This document shows, in pieces, positions 62,860 to 64,000 of a stretch of 64,000 nt of DNA. The stretch lies in assembly GCF_013283835.1 (NCBI RefSeq), contig NZ_CP054052.1, forward strand, positions 1,860,001-1,924,000. The letters are read 5' to 3'. Source of the DNA: Poseidonibacter lekithochrous. GTDB lineage: Bacteria; Campylobacterota; Campylobacteria; Campylobacterales; Arcobacteraceae. The notes under the pieces were generated by a model. It was not told the origin of the DNA. It saw only the letters and a program-made list of their open reading frames with translations, and searched no databases. Numbering within the stretch: position 1 is the stretch's first letter; every line of letters begins with the position of its first letter. The position numbers and the translations under genes are program-made.

Positions 62860-64000
62860 TTATTCCATTGGTATGCTAATTGTAAATTTTGAACCATTCT
62901 TATAGTTTTTATGCTCAATTATTCCATCTAAACTTTTTTCTATAATCATCTTTGACATAAATAATCCAAGTCCTGTACCTTGACTTTTATGTTTTGTAGT
63001 AAAATATGGTTCAAATATTTTATCTATGTTTTCTTTTGATATACCACAAGCATTGTCATATATGTTTAAAACAGCATAACTCTTGTCTGAGAGAGTTTTA
63101 TGCTCTAATGTAATATCAATATGCCTATTTTTAATATCTTTGCTTATAAAGGCATCTTTTGCATTTTGTATTAGGTTTATTATTACTTGAGATAACTCAT
63201 TTGAAACACCTAATACTTTACAATCATTTTTTATTACAAGCTTAATGTTAATATCTTCTTGTAATATTATCTTATTCAAAATATTAATAGATTCATCTAC
63301 AGCATCTTTTACCATAAAAACTTTTTTTTCTTTCTTTGGATTAAAAAAGTTTGTAAAATCTTCTATTGTATTAGACATATTCTGTATTAAGTTCTTACTA
63401 TCAGTATATAACTCTAATACCTTCTGATCATCATTTTGAACTGAAGCTTTTTTCATATTAAACATCACTAAAGATAACTCTGTTAATGGTTGTCTCCACT
63501 GGTGTGCAATATTACCTAACATTTGACCAAGACTTGCCATTCTTGATTGCCAAAATAGGATTTTTTGTTTTTCTTTGTTTTTTGCTACTTCAGTTTTAAC
63601 TCTTTTTTCTAAATTTGCATTTAAATCTTTTAATTCTTTTGTTTGTTGCTCAACTCTATGCTCTAGTGTTTTATTTAGAAACTCTAACTCTTTTTCTTTT
63701 AACTCTAAACTCTTTTGTAACTCAACTTCTTTAGTAACATCATAACGAATAGCAATAAACTCTTTTATGTCCCCATGTATATTAAGAATAGGAGTTATTG
63801 TAGTATTTAAATAAACTGTATTACCATTTTTACTTAAGTTCTTAACTGTAGCCTTATATGGTTTCTTTGAAAGAATAGTATCCCAAAGCATTGTAAAATT
63901 TGTAGGTGATACATCAGGATGTCTCACGATATTATGGTTTTGACCAATTAATTCATCGTAAGAGTATCCTGATATTTTACAGAACTCATCATTTACAAAA
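62860..64000 (-). CDS. PAS histidine kinase, N-terminus cut by window edge
   Basis: The gene is open past base 64000; the frame there reads FVNDEFCKISGYSYDELIGQ, a PAS domain continuing into NHNIVRHPDVSP and SKNGNTVYLNTTITPI. A long coiled coil follows (KELEFLNKTLEHRVEQQTKEL), then HisKA (GNIAHQWRQPLTELSL with the phospho-His) and HATPase (NLIQNAKDAF, DNACGISKENI, GTGLGLFMSK). The PAS resembles the CetB-type domain at 32322. No membrane segment is visible in this part. It is paired with the OmpR-type regulator downstream. The ligand is unknown. Confidence 0.92.
   Translation of the reverse strand, partial: FVNDEFCKISGYSYDELIGQNHNIVRHPDVSPTNFTMLWDTILSKKPYKATVKNLSKNGNTVYLNTTITPILNIHGDIKEFIAIRYDVTKEVELQKSLELKEKELEFLNKTLEHRVEQQTKELKDLNANLEKRVKTEVAKNKEKQKILFWQSRMASLGQMLGNIAHQWRQPLTELSLVMFNMKKASVQNDDQKVLELYTDSKNLIQNMSNTIEDFTNFFNPKKEKKVFMVKDAVDESINILNKIILQEDINIKLVIKNDCKVLGVSNELSQVIINLIQNAKDAFISKDIKNRHIDITLEHKTLSDKSYAVLNIYDNACGISKENIDKIFEPYFTTKHKSQGTGLGLFMSKMIIEKSLDGIIEHKNYKNGSKFTISIPME

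Overview
The window is AT-rich and reads as chromosome of a Campylobacterota bacterium, most likely Arcobacteraceae (Arcobacter or a close marine relative). The grounds are protein character (a CetA/CetB-type energy-taxis pair, a dimeric dUTPase, a campylobacterial (Fe-S) protein-hemN-argF cluster), weak or absent -35 elements, and many sensor kinases and c-di-GMP proteins. Species cannot be named. I saw no rRNA, tRNA, CRISPR array or insertion sequence, and no gene-free stretch exceeds 300 bases; the largest gaps are 42286-42550 and 34393-34625.

Layout. 1-1617 (minus) is the start of an operon cut by the window edge: SDR, NTF2-like protein, MFS transporter. 1769-23744 (minus) is a complete type I secretion operon, in transcription order a TolC-SPOR fusion, a LapB-like ABC exporter, an HlyD-type adaptor, a LuxR-type regulator and a 5319-residue adhesin. 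The adhesin carries two arrays of apparently identical repeats (15 x 141 residues and 14 x 110 residues). 23940-30401 holds an unknown gene, an orphan formate dehydrogenase cytochrome b, a stand-alone trpB and a large sensor kinase with three solute-binding domains. 30479-36075 is dnaJ, recR, the CetA/CetB-like pair, a 57-residue Cys protein, a dUTPase with an extra N-terminal domain, and a gamma-carbonic-anhydrase-like protein.

36153-42285 (minus) is a tight four-gene operon of two ATP-grasp ligases and two metallocarboxypeptidases (M20 and M14). I do not recognise it as a characterised pathway. It looks like a make-and-trim system for an amide-linked metabolite or a protein tail. 42551-56596 is mostly housekeeping (argG, S4 protein, trpD, tsaE, lptB, kdsB, polA, lgt) plus a c-di-GMP signalling pair and a response regulator.

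56764-62197 is an anaerobic-metabolism region. hemN (behind argF) and the class III ribonucleotide reductase genes diverge around a perfect FNR/CRP-type palindrome. The reductase appears split: nrdD ends without a glycyl-radical motif, and a separate 54-codon reading frame with its own strong ribosome binding site supplies it, followed by the radical-SAM activase. 62174-64000 is a two-component pair cut by the window edge.

The two observations most worth follow-up are the split glycyl-radical reductase and the ATP-grasp/carboxypeptidase operon. The exact repeat arrays of the adhesin and a set of apparently leaderless genes come next.
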